From contig CABHOY010000038.1 of the NCBI GenBank assembly GCA_902168105.1, forward strand, positions 372,001 to 436,000: 64,000 bases of DNA, read 5' to 3'. Position numbers and translations under genes: made by a program. The notes under the pieces were generated by a model. The model worked only from the letters and a program-made list of their open reading frames with translations, did no database searches and was not told where the DNA came from. Below are positions 63,301 through 64,000 of this stretch, one piece after another. This DNA is from an uncultured Flavihumibacter sp. (lineage in GTDB: Bacteria > Bacteroidota > Bacteroidia > Chitinophagales > Chitinophagaceae). How positions within the stretch are numbered: the first letter of the stretch is position 1; every line of letters starts with the position of its first letter.

Positions 63301-64000
63301 GATACCACCTGGATAGATTTGATCGAATCACCTCCCAGTGCAAAAAAGTCGTCCAGCATACCGATAGGCCGGCGGCGTAGTACTTCTTCGCAAATGCTTA
63401 TCAATACCTGCTCACGATCTTCTACCGGGGCTATGTATGCTGCTGTTGCAGTATCTAATGTCGTTCTGTAAATTTCCGTCAGTAGCTTTTTATCTACTTT
63501 TCCATTGGCAGTGAGTGGTAGATCCGGCAATGCGCTAAAGTCAGCGGGCACCATATAATCAGGCAACTGACTGGCCAGTATTTCCCGGATCTCTTTTCCG
63601 AGGTCGTCGTTTATGCCACCTGGCTGTGGTTCTGCGCTTACAGCATTCTTGTCGGGAACATAATAGCAGATCAAACGGCTTGTTTGTCCGTCGGCGACAG
63701 GCAGCACTACGGCCCGGCTCACCAGGCCGGTCTTTTGTAATGCGTTCTCAATCTCTCCCAATTCAATACGGTAACCTCGGATCTTTACCTGGTTATCTAT
63801 GCGCCCCAGGTATACGATATTTCCATCAGCAAGCAACCTTCCCTGGTCGCCGGTGCGATAAAGCTTTCCGTCACCAAATGGGTTCTTTATAAACCGTTCA
63901 GACGTTAGTTCTGGCCGGTTCAGATATCCCTTTGAAACACCGGCTCCTCCAACGTAGATCTCGCCCGCTATTCCCGGTGGCAGTAACGCCCCATTGCTAT
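51387..64000 (-). CDS. Nonribosomal peptide synthetase, 5' part outside window
   Basis: The frame stays open to 64000; the visible part is over 4,200 residues. Domains in order: A1 end (GEIYVGGAG, YRTGD); PCP1 (FALGGDSIKS, near 63330); E1 (HHLVIDGVSW, near 62780); C2 (HHILMDG, near 61350); A2; PCP2 (near 58810); E2 (near 58255); C3 (HHIVMDG, near 56835); A3; PCP3 (near 54290); E3 (HHLVVDGVSW, near 53740); terminal C4 (HHIIMDG, near 52325). All C and E active-site motifs and carrier serines are intact. The A2 pocket reads D-L-T-K-F-G-H-I-G-K by alignment to GrsA, close to aspartate codes. A3 reads D-S-S-S-I-M-G-I-A-K, not recognised. There is no thioesterase or reductase domain. Each visible residue would be epimerised to D. 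Confidence 0.93.
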   Translation of the reverse strand, partial: SNGALLPPGIAGEIYVGGAGVSKGYLNRPELTSERFIKNPFGDGKLYRTGDQGRLLADGNIVYLGRIDNQVKIRGYRIELGEIENALQKTGLVSRAVVLPVADGQTSRLICYYVPDKNAVSAEPQPGGINDDLGKEIREILASQLPDYMVPADFSALPDLPLTANGKVDKKLLTEIYRTTLDTATAAYIAPVEDREQVLISICEEVLRRRPIGMLDDFFALGGDSIKSIQVVSRLRQHGYYLSVKDVLMYPQLKQLSERIRRSEREVSQGVVEGLVQLGAIQHAFFEHGYKYPGHYNQAVLLESLQPLEESTLRALLSRIIAHHDALRMVYRLDADGTWQQQNLGLEQEYGLHVYDMRGVADWDKQMLAACNEIQSGIDLQTGPLLQVGLFIFEDVSRILLAAHHLVIDGVSWRILFEDLSILLGQHQRGEALQLPRKSDSFQYWQEQVRHYSNSEELKQEHAYWSSLEQRSVDAIPVDHPGGSNLYRDERSEHYVLSETLTQQLQGGCHQVYGTDINDLLLCALGLSFKEVFGVRDLLLRQEGHGREQLGVSEVDVTRTVGWFTSVYPVLLAMGEGGEQDVLSSLVRVKEQLHRVPNKGVGYGILRYISAGDVRGGQPYRHEPEVTFNYLGDFGVGVEDKEGERYFTYSGYGSGNTVNEEEEREDLLSVQGIVAGGRLRITVSYSGLQYDKSTIQRLLDSYGRHLEVIIDRLSKEEGRYKTPVDFTYKGLSIAELSELERTGAVEDVYELTPLQQGMYYHWLSSPSSSAYFEQIIYRIEGELDRASLEYGYKQIVARHAVLRTSFTDLYGSVALQVVQKEAVPAFTFLDLRADSSFDLKAYAAQDRSKGFNLEEGSQMRLTVLQTGEKEYTFLWSHHHILMDGWCTGIIIREFYQLYYGHRQDRMPVLPAVAPYSGYIRWLQTADHRNSLDYWKHILNDYNTAARFPSNPVSQTTAKDKWYKEKDIVIDAGLLKQLRSLCAELAITENTFIQTAWGVLLSKYNNTRDVVYGAVVSGRPSELTGVEDMVGLFINTIPVRIRYDADMSVSGLLRQVQLDNINGLPHHHVQLAEIQSQSDLGRKLIDHILVFENYPVQDMVRKEMEERFELKIKNTDFFGSNSYDLTVLIVSDAIMKIQLKYDTGLYTDTFMEHLAANLCETLSWMLNHSNELITNAGYLNDKEHKELLSFTHVAYKGVVQDVVSRFESIVQQVPGNRAVIAGNGVLTYGELNSRANQLSAYLIKQHGVKKGNIIGVRLDRADKWLLVAMMAILKSAAAFLPLDGDEDNARFNAIVDDAGCKVIINPALISSFENDEEVYTTEDPQLPVTGADICYVIYTSGTTGKPKGVMIHHRALLNYLEGIAGVSGIGMNDSSVITSSYAFDLIYTSLFSTIFNGGAIHLIPEDVVKTPVQLANYIIQERVTFLKLTPTLFNVLANYSDIAELLGTSSIRLIFLGGEPPLPSNIKLICRYPHIRLFNHYGPTETTIGACVHEITDDNLAGFLARPVVGKPLANNYVYILDKNYQMLPAGAVGEICIGGEGVSSGYLHRQELTAEKFREDAWKPGRRIYCTGDLGRRLEDGNIMFLGRMDDQVKIRGYRVELGEVEEVMRRVSEVEEAKVVVRKYDFGEQELVAYWIGDETLTGMSLRNELSRSLPSYMIPAYFVHLESFPVTGNGKLDYSALPQPSEEDWYGQEYIAPVEDREQVLIGICEEVLRRRPIGMLDDFFALGGDSIKSIQVVSRLRQHGYYLSVKDVLMYPQLKQLSERIRRSEREVSQGVVEGLVQLGAIQHAFFEHGYKYPGHNNQAVLLESLQPLEESTLRALLSRIIAHHDALRMVYLLDADGNWQQQNLGLEQEYGLHVYDMRGVADWDKQMLAACNEIQSGIDLQTGPLLQVGLFIFEDVSRILLAAHHLVIDGVSWRILFEDLSILLGQHQRGEALQLPRKSDSFQYWQEQVRHYSNSEELKQEHAYWSSLEQRSVDAIPVDHPGGSNLYHDERSEHYVLSETLTQQLQGGCHHVYGTDINDLLLCALGLSFKEVFGVRDLLLRQEGHGREQLGASEVDVTRTVGWFTSVYPVLLAMGEGGEQDVLSSLVRVKEQLHRVPNKGVGYGILRYISAGDVRGGQPYRHEPEVTFNYLGDFGVGVEDKEGERYFTYAGQGSGNTINDQEERSELLSVQGIVAGGRLRITVSYSGLQYDKSTIQRLLDSYGRHLEAIIDRLSKEEGRYKTPVDFTYKGLSIAELSELERTGAVEDVYELTPLQQGMYYHWLSSPSSSAYFEQIAYQITGELDVKALEDAYYFIIERHAILRTGFTYNYGVPLQVVRKNVKEGFVYRDVSAEKGFSVAAFVSADRMAGFDLNGHSQMRLTVLKTSAGEYNFSWCNHHIVMDGWCSGIIINEFYQVYSYFSSGKTPVLDKVYPYASYVRWLSRVNPDVSLNYWSNYLSDYSSVASVPAVNAGKGVANREMRQTSVVLSQADVSRIRSLCSEMGITENSFFQTAWGILLGRYNNTRDVVFGGVVSGRPAELEGVERIVGLFINTVPLRLKYDADMPVSALLKDMQAANIEGMGHHYIQLAQIQSRHELGAALFDHVFIFENYPVEEMVAAAGKEQGASINILSTEVFAENNYPFSIVILPGAQVEVRFMYDAGKYTDTAIERLSGHFQELISNMIADPLRNVAALSYIPLAERRQLWNDSNGPEITYPVDKTLPQLFTEQAVRRADHPAVVFRDHMLTYEELDRLSDNLAYYLSSHCGLLPGDVAGMKLKRNGWAIVSILGIMKAGCVYVPIDVAYPPDRIAYMEQDSACRAILDETFIGQFRSWAAANPGARISAVPSTAADLAYILYTSGSTGMPKGVMLEHGTVINTLYNIRDIVGVTEDDNGLEFSSLSFDSSISEIFMVLLSGATLHMVDEEVKSDPLKLRDYIRLHQVSLASLPPVYLKMMDIVAEDGLRKLISMGEAAVKSVAQRFSQFGRFFNGYGPTEGSIAVSMHYVSSEAIADDMDIIPIGKAFGNAEMLLLDDALELVPVGVIGEICIGGTGVSRGYLNKPGLTAEKFITHPYRSGKRLYRTGDLGRRKEDGNIEFIGRKDDQVKLRGQRIELGEIEKVLCTYENITDALVVLKEQPEGDKYLAAYVINPSTEKRVSVQVLRNYLLAKLPAYMVPSAFSVLDSFPLTPNGKIDRKALPEPQEGDTAGENAYVAPRTEPERLLVEVCEDILRHSGIGMLDDFFALGGDSIKSIQLVSRMRQQGYHLQVGDVLDYPLLEDMSRRIRKGVRAIPQGPVTGEVLPGPIQLAYLQSEQPDKHHYNQAVLLRSSERLDVESLQAIFAIIVSHHDALRMVFRYDENKWRQHNLGLDQRHGMTVRDLRGAADWRIEMEQHCVAVQSGISLSEGPLFHACVFQCPDEDRLLLVAHHLVVDGVSWRILLEDLGTLYEQGIVGQPMKLPQKTDSLQYWMEQQHRYASSPALLAEVPYWKAITEQTLPSFPVDDATGSNSFSDENTVSFLLGKEDTSLLQTRCYQAYNTEMNDILLTVLGLAVKESLGTDRFLVQLEGHGREHIGADIDVTRTVGWFTSVYPVLMDYSAQHTAVRHLIETKERLHRIPNKGIGFGMLRHLSPALLQDGLTYSVAPAITFNYLGDFNSGTGNRADNSNPLFKLSGEAHGSAVSDQQHRDTLLTVTGIIVNGELRISVSYSSKQYRKPTIDRLLDSYRQMLGDLISVLTQARKQLTPVDLTYTGLKIDELSALTSRSEIEDIYELTPFQRDLFQLWKNKAAAPEVYFLQLNYGIRGNLDKELLQQSYHYVVAGNANLRTTFTDDFGVPLQVVHRSIPGGFHYEDVRGNEDFVLEEFLKKDRRAGIDLENSSPVRLNIFRTGEDGYHFVWSKHHIIMDGWCGSILVKEFYNAYTTLVKGQQLLPGKQHLYSSYIKWLSERDESAEFSYWTDYMNGYRNPVKGRWKITDTQGAYEEQEAHLLTGTDLALKVKERCAALGITENVMLQTIWGLLLTKLRGTDDIVFGAIVSGRPDSLEGIETMLGAFINTIPIRISYDQSPLSTFMKKVHRNNIAATRYHHVDLDKLEKQCGYNQPLVDNLFVFENYPVQDLVEEKIRKEGEGLHMEVRSTELFEVNRYPLSLVIFSSRTIFIKFKYKNTVKPELVSLFITYFERMIAAVADDPFRQAKDYSCLQEFEMALNEITQTTTGI
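57150..58910 (-). repeat. Intragenic duplication, copy 2 (C3 start, E2, PCP2)
   Basis: About 1,760 bases nearly identical to 61674-63434 at a constant offset of 4,524 bases. They cover PCP, the whole E domain and the first residues of the next C domain. Differences are scattered, with one denser patch near 57480-57535. Similarity drops sharply at both edges. Confidence 0.88.
61674..63434 (-). repeat. Intragenic duplication, copy 1 (C2 start, E1, PCP1)
   Basis: The partner of 57150-58910. The encoded PCP-E proteins differ by only a few residues, whereas the third PCP-E (54400-52790) is clearly diverged. The flanking A and C domains are not alike to this degree, so the unit moved or was homogenised as PCP-E. 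Confidence 0.88.

Noticed and set aside
51648..63892. Many plus-strand ORFs of 60-190 codons opposite the NRPS, several repeated (for example near 57519 and 62133)
   Set aside because: They are antisense shadows of the NRPS frame; the repeated ones only reflect the PCP-E duplication.
1..64000. Searched for CRISPR arrays, insertion sequences, rRNA genes and riboswitches
   Set aside because: No regularly spaced direct repeats with unique spacers, no transposase, no rRNA and no recognised riboswitch. The tandem words at 21779 are too short, and the 42-base repeats at 32438 are coding.

Overview
The window looks like chromosome of a Bacteroidota bacterium, most likely Chitinophaga or a close relative. 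The reasons are the absence of strong Shine-Dalgarno sites, several matches to the Bacteroidota -7 promoter box TAnnTTTG, lipoproteins with short lipoboxes, Lin1244-type phage replication proteins, GH43 enzymes and a very large NRPS. The genus is inferred, not shown.

Region 1 (1 to about 23,121) is the right-hand part of a tailed-phage prophage. Nearly every gene is on the minus strand. Read in transcription order from the right, there is a lysogeny switch (repressor 21862-22287 facing a minus-strand early operon, with short tandem repeats between), small early genes, tRNA-Lys, an AAA ATPase, a PD-(D/E)XK nuclease fused to an FtsK-type motor, tRNA-Cys, a SNF2 helicase, a Lin1244-type replication protein, DnaB, a DUF1064 nuclease, a decayed cytosine methyltransferase, a helicase-methyltransferase fusion, a run of small hypothetical genes, and the terminase subunits. 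A portal gene may begin at 63. The right boundary is a 3' half of tRNA-Arg(TCT) at 23078-23121. No integrase, capsid, tail or lysis gene is in view, so the rest lies beyond position 1. A multi-hairpin RNA with its own terminator (2269-2490) points against the operon.

Region 2 (23.2-47.2 kb) is ordinary accessory chromosome: a degenerate HD protein, three tandem lumazine-binding/NTF2-like paralogues with an AraC regulator, an azoR/HxlR pair, lipoproteins, a GH43 enzyme, a DUF4157 protein with sixteen 14-residue repeats, a SEC-C protein, an M57-like metalloprotease with a ricin-type lectin domain, a Crp/Fnr regulator, an SDR, a second AraC regulator next to a complete RND efflux set, and a second GH43 enzyme.

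Region 3 (47.2-64.0 kb) is the downstream end of a nonribosomal peptide cluster, all on the minus strand: NRPS (running off the window), SyrD/PvdE-type peptide exporter, CmlA-like diiron beta-hydroxylase, and a secreted alpha/beta hydrolase, with overlapping or nearly touching ends. The visible NRPS order is (A)-PCP-E / C-A-PCP-E / C-A-PCP-E / C. There is an epimerase in every module, a C domain at the end, and no thioesterase. About 1.76 kb is duplicated almost unchanged between the first two modules.
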